This document shows, one piece after another, positions 7,478 through 17,998 of a stretch of DNA of 64,000 nucleotides (position 1 is the first letter of the stretch; the number at the start of each line of letters is the position of its first letter). Location of the stretch: NCBI GenBank assembly GCA_963783095.1, contig CAWAMR010000002.1, forward strand, positions 1,612,001 to 1,676,000, written 5' to 3'. The notes beneath the pieces were generated by a model. The model saw nothing but the letters and a program-made list of their open reading frames with translations. It searched no databases and was not told where the DNA came from. The position numbers and the translations under genes were made by a program. The DNA comes from CAWAMR01 sp963783095. Lineage in GTDB: Bacteria; Planctomycetota; Planctomycetia; Gemmatales; Gemmataceae.

Positions 7478-10476
7478 ATGCAAGTTAAATCTACCAAGGC
7501 TCCAAGCCGCTCGAAGAGAATTGGGTTCAATCTGGCGATCTGCGGCGGAGTTCTCGCCATCGTCGCTGCCATGCCCGCCGGAGGCCCCGACGGATCGACG
7601 CCTGGATGGGAACCTTTCTCGTTTCTGACCGATACCAAGACGTTCGGCTGGATGGAACAGGTCGGCCTCTTCCTCTCGATGCTGGTGGCGATCGGTGCCC
7701 TCATCTATGCCTGGGTTCTGGGCAAGCACGTTTTCGCGGCCGACCAGGGCACTCGACGAATGCAGGAAATCGCTCAGGCGGTTCGGGACGGCTCCGATGC
7801 CTATTTGCGCAGGCAATTCAAAGCGATCGGGATCCTCCTGTTCGTGCTGACCATTTTCATCATCTTGGCCAAGTGGCCCTGGAATCCGGAGCCGGATGCC
7901 AACATTGCCGAGATGCAAGTTCTCGCCATCGGACGCGGTGTCGCGTTTTTCATCGGAGCCGTGTTTTCGGCGAGCGTGGGCTTCTTCGGGATGAGGCTGG
8001 CGACCACGGGGAATCTCCGCGTTGCCTCCGCCGCCCGGCGAAGTTTTCCGGAATCGATGAAACTCGCCTACCAAACCGGCACCGTGACCGGCATGTTGAC
8101 GACCGGTTTGGGTCTTCTGGGCGGCTGCTTCATTGTCCTCATCATCGGGGCAAAAGCCTACGAAACGCTGCTTGGCTTCGCTTTTGGCGGTTCTCTGCTG
8201 GCGCTTTTCATGCGCGTGGGCGGCGGTATCTATACCAAGGCCGCCGACGTCGGTGCCGATCTCGTCGGCAAGATCGAGGCCAACATTCCGGAGGATGACC
8301 CGCGCAATGCCGCGACCATTGCCGACAACGTGGGCGATAATGTCGGCGACTGTGCCGGCATGGCGGCAGATGTTTTCGAGAGCTACACCGTCACGATGGT
8401 GGCCGCGATGATTCTCGGCTTCGCCGCGTTCGGTCCGAAGGCCATGATTCTGCCCCTGTTCCTGCAGGCCGCCGGCATTGTGAGCAGCTTCATCAGCACG
8501 TCGTTCGTCGGGCGAAGTAAGAAAGTTGCCGGCGCTGACGGTGCGATGAAATCGATCAACAGCAGTTTCCGGTTCGGGGCAGCTTTTCACCCTCATTGGG
8601 TTCTTTGCCATCGGACTCATCTTCCTGCGCTTTCGATCGATCGTACATCATCACCCAGGCCATCGAGCGCGGGCTTTACAAGGTTCCGGAATTCAAGGCC
8701 GCCCTCGCAATTCCAGGCTCCTCCGGGATCCAAACAGCGCATGTTCTGGAACAGGAGATCAAGAACCAGGAAGAAGCACTCGTTGAATTGAAAGGCGGAC
8801 TGGGAGCTGGGACATTCATTATCAATCCGCAGGTCGTCAGTATTGAGGAGCCCTTAGTTAAAGTGAAGCGCGAGAAAATTGAGGAAACCCTCAATCAGTT
8901 GAAGCGACAGCGTGAGGCTCGTTTCCGCGAAATTCTTGAGGCCTGGAAAGCACTGGCCCCGGACCGGCAGAAGGTAATCGCCGACATGGAAATCGCCCAA
9001 TCGAGCGAGGGGCGAACGAGCCACCACCGAACGACCGTACTGGCGGAAGCGACCCGGCTCGTTCCCCTGATCGAAGGTCTCGATTTGCGGCCCATCGCCT
9101 GTTGTCTGGTTGGGATTTTGCTGACCCTGGCCTTGATGTTTTGCACGGAATACTGGACGAGCACAGCCTACATGCCCGTGAAATCGCTGATGAAGAGTTC
9201 TCGAACGGGACATGCCACCAACATCATTCACGGCATCGCGATTGGCTACGAAAGTACCGTTTGGGCCGTCATTTTGATTGCTGCGGCGATTCTGGCAGGG
9301 GTCTATATCTACCACGACACGCACAATCCGATCTTCATCGCCTACGGCGTTTCTCTGTGCGGCATCGGCATGCTGGCGCTGACTGCCGACACGCTGAGCA
9401 TGGACGTGTTCGGCCCCGTCGCGGACAATGCCAACGGCATCGGCGAGATGGGTTATAACCGCGATTCGCTCAATCAGCCTCTGACGCCGAGCGATCCCGA
9501 TTTTATCCCGCCCCAGCAGTACGATTCAGCCCGACAGATTCTTACCGATCTCGACGCCACGGGCAACACCACCAAGGCTATCACCAAGGGCATCGCCATC
9601 GGCTCGGCGGTGATCGCGGCCGTCTCGCTGTTTGCGAGTTTCATCGCGGTATTGGTCAAGGGCAGCGAAGAGAAGATCAATCAGTTGACCCAAACCGAAT
9701 TCAGCTCGCACGCGGGCCAACTTTCCGTTGCCAATCCGCATGTATTTATCGGCATGTTGATCGGCGGCGCGGTTCCCTTCTTGTTCAGCAGCATGACGAT
9801 CCGTGCGGTGGGCCGGGCCGCCTATCTGATCGTCAACGAGTGCCGGCGACAATTCAAGGATAAGGAAATCTGGGAGGGAACGAAGAAGCCCGACTACGGC
9901 CGGGTGGTCGATATTTGCACGGGCACAGCTCAGAAGGAATTGATTGGACCCGGCTTACTCGCGATTTTTACGCCGATCGTCGTCGGCTTTGTCCTCGGGC
10001 CATTTGCTCTCGGCGGGTTCCTTGCCGGGATGATCGTCGTCGGTCAACTTCTGGCGGTCTTCATGGCAACCTCGGGCGGCGCCTGGGACAACGCCAAGAA
10101 GATGATCGAGGACCAGCCCAGAACCTCGAAGTCCGGCAAAAGTTCCGAGATTCACAAGGCGAGCGTCACCGGAGACACCGTGGGCGATCCGCTCAAGGAC
10201 ACGGCAGGCCCCGCGATCAACCCGCTGATCAAGGTCATGAACATGGTGAGCCTGTTGATTCTGCCGATGGTCATGATGTACAACCTGCGCGAAGGGGACC
10301 ATCTTGTCGGTTACCTGATCGTCGTGGTTGGGTTGATTGCGATAGCATGGTCGTGGTGGCAGTCGAAGCGAGACACCGAGGAAATGCGTATTCTCGATGC
10401 CGAGTACGAGAAGGAACTGCAAGAAGCCATCGCGGAAGCGGAGAAGAATAAGGAACTTGCCACTGTTGCAAAATGA
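7478..10476 (+). CDS. hppA: Membrane-bound proton-pumping inorganic pyrophosphatase (two frameshifts)
   Basis: About 998 residues after correction; hydrolyses cytoplasmic PPi and pumps ions across the membrane. The catalytic block is clear: DVGADLVGKIE, then DDPRNAATIADNVGDNVGD and CAGMAADVFESY. Later blocks are AYGVSLCGIGMLALTADTLS, VADNANGIGEM and TGDTVGDPLKDTAGPAINPL. GNTTKAITKG has Lys where K+-dependent enzymes have Ala, marking the K+-independent, H+-pumping type. Two shifts break the frame: an extra G in the GGGG run at 8576-8579 and another base near 8640; between them QLFTLIGFFAIGLIFLRF is readable. A charged insert of ~130 residues (about nt 8690-9080, KREKIEETLNQLKRQREARF) extends a loop. 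ATG 7478 is preceded by GGAAGGA. The family is usually 650-800 residues, so this protein is long. Confidence 0.93.
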
Positions 10477-10901
10477 AAAACAACTGAAAGAAGACCAAGA
10501 CGTGTTAACCACAGAGTCACAGAGAACACAGAGAAAATGCCGGATCAAATGTGGCAAGGATACTCATCCTCCGGTTTTCGCCATTGTCTTGCCTTCTCTG
10601 TGTTCTCTGTACTGCTAATGTCGAAAATCTTTGCGCCGTACAGAGATTTCGGGCGATTTCTCGCCGAAGGCGAGCGTCGGGGCGTTAGCCCGACGTGGGC
10701 TCCACCCACTGTTGCTTGGATTTAATTCAAGCGGCGAATGTCCGAAGCAAAGATGAGCGGTTCGGCAGATGCAGTCCACGTCGGGCTAACGCCCCGACGC
10801 TCGCCTTCGGCGAACCTTTGCATCCTTTGGTTGCGGCTATGCCGCGCTGTGACTCTGTGGTTAGCACGCATTTTGAACTTGTAAACCAGTGGATATTCTT
10901 C
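10477..10901. repeat. Nested inverted repeats between hppA and cstA
   Basis: No gene. An inner perfect 38-bp inverted repeat pairs 10661-10698 with 10776-10813, and each arm itself contains a smaller hairpin around GGGGCGTTAGCCC. An outer 17-bp inverted repeat pairs 10506-10522 with 10847-10863 and is made of the ACCACAGAGTCACAG motif that also builds the hairpin at 23322-23473. The whole is a dispersed, hairpin-forming intergenic element of unknown function. Confidence 0.8.
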
Positions 10902-13198
10902 ATGTTCTTGCTTTTTGCCAACGTCTTCGTTGATACGCAGAGTCGTCCTGGCGAGACGATGCTGTGCGCCATGCCCATCATGCTGGGCGTGCTCTGTATT
11001 CTCGCCATCGCCTATCGTTATTACAGTGCCTTTCTTGCTGCCAAGGTCATGGCTTTCGACGATACTCGAACCACCCCAGCTCATACTCTCAACGATGGCC
11101 AGAACTATCAGCCGACCAATCGCTGGGTGTTGTTCGGGCATCACTTCGCGGCGATCTCCGGAGCGGGGCCATTGATTGGGCCAGTCCTCGCCATGCAGTA
11201 CGGTTATGCGCCTGGGTTGCTCTGGCTGGTGATCGGCGTTTGTTTGGCGGGAGCCGTGCAGGATATGCTGGTCATGGGCGCTTCGGTTCGGCGCGGCGGC
11301 AAGTCGCTGGCCGAGATTGCCCGTGCTGAACTTGGGAAGTCGGCCTCGATCGTGGCGTCGCTGGCCATCCTGTTCATCGTCGTGATCGCACTGGCCGGGC
11401 TGGCCTTCGTCGTCGTCAAAGCACTGGGCGGCGAGGAAGCCAAGTTGCCGGCCGGGACAGAAATCAAGATCACCGAACAATCCGAAGGAACAGATAAAAC
11501 TGATTTCGTCGGGTGAGAAAAGTCATCTCATCGGCATTCCCAGCTTGGTGCGACGTTCGTTACTCGGCTACTTCGGAGCCTACCGTTCGATCGGAGTCGT
11601 TCAAGATCGCATTACCAGTTAATCGGAAACTCGACCACTGCACCACCACTTACTATGCCGCTGCCATGTTGGCATCACCGGCAGCGGCGCTGCCTCTGAA
11701 GTACGAAATCACCCAGAAAATCATTTTGCCTGCGGGAGCGAAACAAATCATTCCCGGCAGTAGCTGGGGCACCTTCACCATCGCTTGCACGATCCCCATC
11801 GCCCTCTTTGTCGGTCTGTGGATGTACCGCATCCGCAAAGGTCGAATCGTGGAAGCATCGATCATCGGAGGGCTGGCAGTCTTGTTTGCGGTGGGGGCTG
11901 GGGCATGGATTCCAGGCTCGCCGCTGGAAGGGTTCTTCTCTCTATCGCGGGAACAGACCATCCTGGCTTTGTGCATTTATGGATTCATCGCAGCGGTGTT
12001 GCCGGTCTGGTTGCTGTTGACGCCGCGCGATTACCTTTCGAGCTTCATGAAAGTCGGTACCTTGATCCTCCTGGTGCTTGGCATCATTATCGCCAACCCA
12101 ACTCTCAAACATCCTCCGCTGAATGAGACGTTCCAGAACGGCGGCCCGACCTTCGACGGCGGCTTGTTCCCATTCGTATTCATCTGCGTGATGTGTGGGG
12201 CCATATCCGGGTTTCATGCACTGGTGGCGTCCGGCACAACGCCGAAAATGATCGATAAGGAAAGCGACATTCGCCCGATCGGCTACGGCGCAATGCTGAT
12301 GGAAGGACTGGTCGGAGTGGTCGCGCTGATCGCTGCGGCATCGATGCCGCCCGACATTTACTACAAGATCAACGTCGACGTGGAACGAATCGCATCGGAC
12401 GAGAAATTCGCGCCAAAGTCGAAGAGGTCAATCAGCGCTACGGCATCCCTGCGGAATCTCAAGACCCGATTCACCAGATGGGAGTCCGCGACATCCACCA
12501 ACTCGATCTGGGCCAAATCGAGAAGAGCGTCGGCGGGGAATCGCTGCGAGGTAGAACCGGCGGCGCGGTGACGTTGGCCGTAAGTATGTCGCTGATTCTG
12601 ACGGATGCCTTTAGCTGGCTCGACCGGGAAGTACATCATCTCATCAAATACTGGTATCACTTCGCCATCATGTTCGAGGCCTTATTCATCCTGACGACCA
12701 TCGATGCGGGAACCCGTATTGCGCGTTATCTGTTTCAAGAAACGCTGGGCAGAGTCCACCCCAAATTCGCACAACCCGACTGGCTGCCGGGCGCGCTGTT
12801 CGACGACATTACTTGTGACAGCAGGCTGGGGGTTTCTGGTCTATTCCGGGCAAATCAACACAATCTGGCCGATGTTCGGCATCGCCAATCAACTGCTTGC
12901 AGTTCTGGCTTTAGCTGTGGTAACGACGTTGCTGGTCAATAAAGGTCAAGCGAAATATGCGCCGGTCACTTTGGCTCCCATGTTGTTCGTGACATCGACG
13001 ACTTTAACAGCTGGGAAGATTCAGATCAGCAATTACTTGCAGAGGATTGACATGGGAGTGAATGTGACCGTGAATACCTTGAACATGAGCCTGACGATCT
13101 TTGTCATCCTGACGGTCTGCACTTTTGTGGTGATTGCTGCGAGCCGATGGGTGACGGTCTTAATGGTTCCAAGTTCCAAGTTCCAAGTTCCAAGTTGA
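10902..13198 (+). CDS. cstA: Carbon starvation protein A, membrane transporter (three frameshifts)
   Basis: A ~765-residue multispanning protein of the CstA family, known as peptide or pyruvate transporters induced on carbon limitation. Diagnostic stretches: LAIAYRYYSAFLAAKVMAF, RTTPAHTLNDGQNYQPTN, WVLFGHHFAAISGAGPLIGP, then in a second frame GSSWGTFTIACTIPIALFVG and SGFHALVASGTTPKMI, then KYWYHFAIMFEALFILTTID and finally LVTAGWGFLVYSGQINTIWP. Frame changes lie near 11514, near 12409 (one C missing; EKF then RAKVEEVNQRYG) and near 12805. The start is ATG 10902 or ATG 10959 (MLCAMPIMLG); the second gives the usual family N-terminus. A planctomycete-type insert of roughly 100 residues follows VVKALGGEEAK. 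The 3' end runs into a TTCCAAG repeat, so the last residues (SSKFQVPS) may not be native. Confidence 0.9.
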
Positions 13199-13854
13199 AG
13201 ATACTAGCCCAGGGCGGCATTACGCTTGGCCCTGGGCTAGTAGCCTCCGAAGAGAGGCGGCTTAGCCCGGAGGCAACAATGTGCAGAGAGGAATGTCGCC
13301 ACGCTCCGATGGCCGCTTTCAGGCGCAACGGGCCTGGAGGATACCAGCCCAGGGCCAATTGTTTCTCGATTCTTTCAACTTTGCCGCCGTTCGATGGCCG
13401 TTTACGCTCGGGGAAAAATCACGAGTATGGGACATTTAGCACCCTGTGTTCAAGCCAAGAATTGGATACCGCCGAATTCGATGGGCTGGGCATACGACAC
13501 TGCTCTCGGCTAATCTGGGAACGCTCGAATGAGATCGCCGAGTCCGCCGAACTCACCCACGTCGCGCACTATGCGGACAACCGACCCATTCCCGAAGACT
13601 TCGAGGGCGACCCCGATGAGCTGGCTGAAATAATGGGTGAATGGACGGACTCCGTTCGACCCAAATGAAGGGAAGAGGACCGTACAAGCTCTTGTAGACC
13701 ATCTCAAGGCGAGTCGCCGGGCGGCCAAGCGATTAGCTCGTGTACAGGATATTATTGCCGAATTGGAGGCAATGGCCAGAATGCTTGCCGTAGCGTCATT
13801 GGCCGGAGTTCGTTTCAGGCTCAAGATACACTGACGGCCAACTGCGAAAACGAG
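13167..13854. repeat. Heptamer repeats and REP-like hairpins; no confident gene
   Basis: Four copies of TTCCAAG (13167-13196) overlap the end of cstA. A strong hairpin follows (14-bp stem, 13202-13215 with 13229-13242, arms TACTAGCCCAGGGC), then a second (GCCTCCG 13243-13249 with CGGAGGC 13268-13274). Related AGCCCAGGGC sequence recurs near 13345. Between about 13440 and 13834 short open frames exist (for example one ending EDFEGDPDELAEIMGEWTD) but none has a clear start, Shine-Dalgarno or family signature; they may be decayed coding sequence. Confidence 0.6.
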
Positions 13855-15275
13855 TTATGCCAGCATCTTCTTAACCACATTCCCATGCACATCGGTGAGC
13901 CGGAATGGTCGGCCCTGGAATTTGAACGTCAGTTGGGTGTGGTCGAAGCCGAGCAGATGCAACAATGTCGCGTGCATATCGTGAACGTGGACACGATCCT
14001 CGACCGCATTGAAACCAAACTCATCGGAAGCTCCCAGCGTCAAACCGGGCTTGATGCCGCCGCCGGCGAACCACATCGAAAACGCATTCGGGTGATGGTC
14101 CCGGCCGTCGTTTCCGCCCTGGACCATCGGCGTTCGTCCAAACTCACCACCCCATATCACCAGCGTATCCTTTAGCATTCCCAGCCTTTTCAAATCCTTC
14201 ACCAGTGCCGCGCTGGGCTGATCGGTATCCTTGCAATTGATTTTCAGATCGTTGACGAGGTTGCCATGCTGGTCCCAGGACTCGTGGAAGAGTTGGACAA
14301 ATCGGGTTCCTCGTTCCAGTAACCGCCGGGCCAGCAAACAGTTGTTGGCAAACGATGGTTTGCCCGGCTCGGCCCCATACATCTCAAAATATGCTTGCGG
14401 TTCCTTGGAAAGATCCATGAGTTCCGGGGCACTGGTTTGCATTCGATGAGCCATCTCAAACGAGTTGATCCGGGTTGCGATCTCCGGATCGCCGACAGTC
14501 TTTAGGTGCATCTGATTGAGGTTCTTGATCGCCGAAGTGTGAATCGCGCTGGGCCTGCCGGCATCGACGCCGCGCGGATTGGAAAGATACAAGACCGGAT
14601 CGCCCGCACTTCGGAAGGGTACACCCTGATAAACGGTCGGCAGAAAGCCGCTGCCCCAGCAAGAGTTGCCGCCGCTTGGCCCTTTTTTCCCGGATTGAAG
14701 GACGATGAAGCCGGGCAGATCGCGTGCTTCGCTACCCAGCCCATACAAGCTCCACGATCCGAAACTGGGCCGACCAAATTGTTGAGCGCCGGTGTTCATC
14801 ATGATCTGTCCGGGAGCATGATTGAAAGCATCGGTCACATGGATTTGACGATGGCGATGTCATCGACCACCGTAGCAAGATGCGGCAAAAGCTCCGAGAT
14901 TTCCGCCCCGCATTTGCCCTGTTTGGCAAACTTGAATTTCGGCCCCAGGAACTTGGAGTTGGGCGTGATAAAGGCAGCGCGATAGCCTTCGATGAATTTG
15001 GGCGGAGGCAACTGCCCATCGAACTTTGCCAGTTGAGGTTTGTAGTCAAACATCTCCAAATGGCTGGGAGCACCGGCCATGAACAGATATATGACTCGCT
15101 TGGCTTTGGCGGCAAAGGGAGGCTTCTTCGGCGCAAGAGGGTCGATCGGTTCATCGACGGCGTAGCCTTGCTGTCGAAGCAAGTCCGCGACGGCCAGTGT
15201 GCCGAGGCCAAGCGCGCAGTCACGCAGGAACCAGCGTCGAGCGATCGGATGGGGATTGTGAGGAAGATGGTTCAT
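13855..15275 (-). CDS. DUF1501 exported protein (one frameshift)
   Basis: About 473 residues after correction. The start ATG 15275 (MNHLPHNPHPIARRWFLRD) gives an RR-containing Tat-like signal followed by CALGLGTLAVADLL. Family blocks: KAKRVIYLFMAGAPSHLEMFDYKP, LLPHLATVVDDIAIVKSM, TDAFNHAPGQIMMNTG, FGSWSLYGLGSE, FVQLFHESWDQHGN, VIWGGEFGRTP, GRDHHPNAFSMWFAGGGIKPG and LLHLLGFDHTQLTF. DUF1501 proteins have an alkaline-phosphatase/sulfatase-like fold and are very abundant in planctomycetes; their substrate is unknown. The frame breaks at 14835-14838, where the expected ATGGTGACC reads ATGTGACC (one G missing). No DUF1549/DUF1553 partner lies beside this copy, unlike the one at 53949. Confidence 0.9.
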
Positions 15276-15346
15276 GTTACTTTGTCTCAAAAACCAGCGG
15301 GTTTGAAGTTAATCCGCCTCGCTTGCGGGTCGGGTTAACCCGCCTT

Positions 15347-15378
15347 GCTTGCGGGTCGGGTTAACCCGACCCGCAAGC
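15347..15378. repeat. Perfect 32-bp palindrome
   Basis: Each arm is GCTTGCGGGTCGGGTT followed by its exact complement, centred on the TTAA at 15361-15364. Partial direct copies (CGCTTGCGGGTCGGGTTAACC) precede it from 15320. It overlaps the 3' end of the antitoxin-like gene and supplies that gene's stop codon. Confidence 0.85.
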
Positions 15379-15555
15379 GGGCAAACCCTTGGCAGCCCCG
15401 ACAACGGATCGATAACGGTCCAACAGGTTTTGCGTCGGACGATCCGACGCGGAGTCGGAATTCGCTACTTCCACCTTGACTGCTGTGCCTTCCGGCAATG
15501 CGACCGGCTCATCAAAAACGACGACTCCATTCTGGACATGACCGATAAACGACAT
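15361..15555 (-). CDS. Small antitoxin-like protein, 3' end replaced by a palindromic repeat
   Basis: 64 residues from ATG 15555, chosen because GGAGG lies 6 bases upstream. The N-terminal MSFIGHVQNGVVVFDEPVAL then PEGTAVKVEV resembles the swapped-hairpin, AbrB-like or DUF104-like small proteins often found with PIN toxins. The second half (LLDRYRSVVGAAKGLPA) is typical of a common planctomycete subfamily, which I recall continuing for another 10-15 residues. Here the frame instead enters the palindrome at 15347-15378 and ends CGSG-stop. No adjacent toxin gene is visible. Antitoxin assignment is by resemblance only. Confidence 0.55.
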   Translation of the reverse strand: MSFIGHVQNGVVVFDEPVALPEGTAVKVEVANSDSASDRPTQNLLDRYRSVVGAAKGLPACGSG

Positions 15556-15584
15556 TGGCAACCTCCACGCGAGAACACCCACAA

Positions 15585-15860
15585 ATGATTATACAGCACC
15601 CAGGCTGCGTGATCCAGCTTCCCTTGATGCAGCGAAACTATGTATGGAAGCCGGCAACGGTCATCGAATTGTTGGAATCGCTTTATAACAAATGGCCCAT
15701 CGGCATTTTTTATATTTGGCAGACTCCTACTGCGCAGGAGACAACGCAAGCGGCGACTTCTCCAAAACATTTTCCTTTCGTCCGTCCCTTGCAGTTGGTA
15801 CACTATTCTCTCTTCGAGTGTGCCGGATGGCACCTCCATATCGTATTTTCTGAAAAGTGA
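15585..15860 (+). pseudogene. N-terminal remnant of a DUF262 (GmrSD-type) protein
   Basis: The frame encodes MIIQHPGCVIQLPLMQRNYVW then KPATVIELLESLYNKWPIGIFYIWQ, which matches the conserved start of DUF262 domains (I.x.FQR.YVW....I..LLdSl..gyPIG.f.lW). DUF262 is the NTP-binding part of GmrSD-type modification-dependent restriction enzymes and related defence proteins. Only ~50 residues remain; the sequence then becomes unrelated and stops at 15860. No DUF1524/HNH half is present nearby, so it cannot be functional. Confidence 0.6.
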
Positions 15861-15952
15861 GATCGTTTGCAGCAAGATTTCCAGATTCAGGGCGAACAAC
15901 CTCGTAATCGTCGGTTGGATCGCTCCCCACAGTGTTCAGCGCCTGAGACCAT

Positions 15953-16861
15953 ATGCTGTTTCAACTTCAAGATGTTACCAAGACCTACGGACCAGTCACA
16001 GCGCTGAATGCGCTTACGGTGTCGGTGCCCTTGGGTGCTGTCGGGTTGCTCGGCCCAAACGGATCGGGTAAGACGACCATGATCCGGACGCTCCTCGGCC
16101 TAATTCCCGTTGACAAAGGTTCCGGTACCATTCTCGACCTCGATTTTCGGACCCGCCAGTTGGATATCCGGCGTATGGTTGGGTTCGCCCCCGAGGATGA
16201 ATGTCTGTTTCCACGCGTCAGCGGCGTCGAGTTCGCAGCCTATGCCGGGGAACTGGTCGGAATGCGAAGCAAGGATGCCATGCAGCGCGCCCATGAAGTA
16301 CTCGACTATGTCGGGCTTGGTGAGGCGCGCTATCGCCAGGCCGACTCGTATTCCACCGGCATGAAGCAGCGGCTCAAGATCGCATCGGCGATCGTACACG
16401 ATCCCAAACTTCTGATTCTCGATGAGCCTACCAACGGCATGGACCCCGCGGGCCGGGAGGAAATCATCGAACTCGCCCGCGATCTGTCCCACAACAAGGG
16501 AATGAGCTTGATTTTTTCCAGCCATCTGCTGCCGGATGTCGAGGCGGTCTGCGATCATATTGTCGTTCTGGGAGGGGGCCGACTACTGGCCGAGGGCGAG
16601 ATTCGGAGCCTGAAACAACTGCACAAGCAGTGGTTCGAAGTCCGCCTCAAAGCCGACCCGACACGCTTCGCCGAAAAGTTGTCAGCCCTCGGCTGCGATG
16701 CCAAAATCCGCGATGAATCGCTATTGGTTCAGCTCCCCGAAGGGCAATCTCCCCAACTGCTTTGGCGGGCTGCTGCCGAATACCGCGAACAGATTCGTTT
16801 CCTTCGTCCGCAACGCAGCACGCTCGAAGAAATCTTCCTGAAAGCCGTGGAGCACACGTAA
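15953..16861 (+). CDS. ABC transporter ATP-binding protein
   Basis: 302 residues, ATG 15953. Walker A GPNGSGKTT, Q-loop region FAPEDECLF, ABC signature YSTGMKQRLKIA, Walker B LLILDEPTNGMDP and H-switch FSSHLLPD. The C-terminal ~80 residues are the accessory domain common in exporters of the CcmA/NatA type (LEEIFLKAVEH). First gene of a four-gene overlapping operon; its TAA shares a base with the ATG of the next gene (TAATG at 16859-16863), implying translational coupling. Expected to energise the permease encoded at 16861-17998. Substrate unknown. Confidence 0.93.
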   Translation: MLFQLQDVTKTYGPVTALNALTVSVPLGAVGLLGPNGSGKTTMIRTLLGLIPVDKGSGTILDLDFRTRQLDIRRMVGFAPEDECLFPRVSGVEFAAYAGELVGMRSKDAMQRAHEVLDYVGLGEARYRQADSYSTGMKQRLKIASAIVHDPKLLILDEPTNGMDPAGREEIIELARDLSHNKGMSLIFSSHLLPDVEAVCDHIVVLGGGRLLAEGEIRSLKQLHKQWFEVRLKADPTRFAEKLSALGCDAKIRDESLLVQLPEGQSPQLLWRAAAEYREQIRFLRPQRSTLEEIFLKAVEHT

Positions 16862-17998
16862 TGCCCATTTTCGATCAAGGCTACCAGCACTGGTCGGGCG
16901 AACTCACCGGACACTCCTGGCGCTGGCTGGCGGTCGCCCGGCATGGCGTCCGCGTCGGGATGAAGACCTCGTTCCTGAGGCTCGTTCTCTTTCTGGCCTG
17001 GTTGCCGGCGATCGGGCTGGCAGTTGCCCTGGCCATCTGGGGACTGGTGGAACAAAAGTCAACCCTCATTCAGCCCTTGATGTCAACGCTCAGTTTCCTT
17101 GGCCCCGAGATACTGAACGATCCCAAGAGCTATCGTCTTGAGGTTTGGACCATCTGCTACGACTATTTCCTGTTGACCGAACTGCGTTTTTCGATGGTCC
17201 TCATCCTGTTGGTGGGACCGAGCCTGATTAGCCAGGACATCCGCTTCAACGCCTTGCCGCTCTATTTTTCCCGGCCCGTTCGCCGCATCGACTATTTCCT
17301 GGGCAAACTCGGAGTCATCGGGGCGTTCCTGGGCATGGTGCTGGTCGTGCCGTCGATCGTGGCATATGTTCTCGGTCTGTTGTTCAGCCTGGATATTACC
17401 ATCCTGTTCGACACTTTGCCGCTGTTGCTCGCCGGCGTTTCCTATGGCCTGATCATGACTGTCTCTGCCGGACTGCTTCATTCTGGCCCTTTCATCGCTG
17501 TCGCGCAATTCCCGCTATGTTGGTCTATTCTGGGTCGGAGTCTGGTTTGTCACCAGCATCGTCGGCACCATCCTGGAAACGGCGAATCGCGAAGAACGGA
17601 TGAGCGAGAAGCATTACAAAATCTATGAAGCGCAAAGAGCTCAACAGCGGTTTGACAGGCCCATGACCCAGGACGACTATCGCCGTCAACACGAAGCGCA
17701 GATCAAGCAGAACAACGACATCATGCAGGAGGAACTCGAGGAAGCCAAAACCGACTGGCGTCCGATGGTGTCTTACACCGGCAACCTGGATCGCATCGGA
17801 AAGGCAATGCTTGGAACCGACCTCTGCTGGCGGAGATTGAGCATGAACGTGCCGGCAGAGCAACGCGGCACTTTTCTCCTTGTGTACATGGGCCCGCAAT
17901 ATCCCTGGTACTGGTCCGCCATAGTGCTCCTGGTCCTTTTGGGGATTTCCGCATGGATTCTGAACTTCCGCGTGAAGTCGCTGGACCGCCTCAAGTGA
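16861..17998 (+). CDS. ABC-2 type permease (one frameshift)
   Basis: About 378 residues. Starts MPIFDQGYQHWSGEL, typical of planctomycete ABC-2 permeases paired with CcmA-like ATPases. Helices are seen at LRLVLFLAWLPAIGLAVALAI, FSMVLILLVGPSLIS, VIGAFLGMVLVVPSIVAYVL and, at the C-terminus, WYWSAIVLLVLLGISAWIL. SQDIRFNALPLYFSRPVRR is the conserved cytoplasmic segment. The frame shifts by one extra base near 17476; afterwards ALSSLSRNSRYVGLFWVGVW reads on in the next frame to MSEKHYKIYEAQRAQQ and the stop. A ~100-residue hydrophilic, probably extracytoplasmic segment (about nt 17590-17870) separates the last helices. Overlaps the next ATPase gene by 46 bp. Confidence 0.88.

Noticed and set aside
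7274..8620. Minus-strand open frame of 448 codons opposite hppA
   Set aside because: Its product is rich in Arg/His/Gly/Glu with no domain, while the plus strand encodes clear pyrophosphatase motifs.
11513..12571. A separate gene starting at GTG 11513 (GTGA overlap with the preceding stop)
   Set aside because: Both parts are consecutive segments of one CstA protein, so the overlap is a frameshift and not an operon junction.
13442..13834. Small hypothetical gene(s) between the REP-like hairpins and the DUF1501 gene
   Set aside because: Several short frames but no start with a ribosome site and no family signature; described only as a gene-poor stretch.
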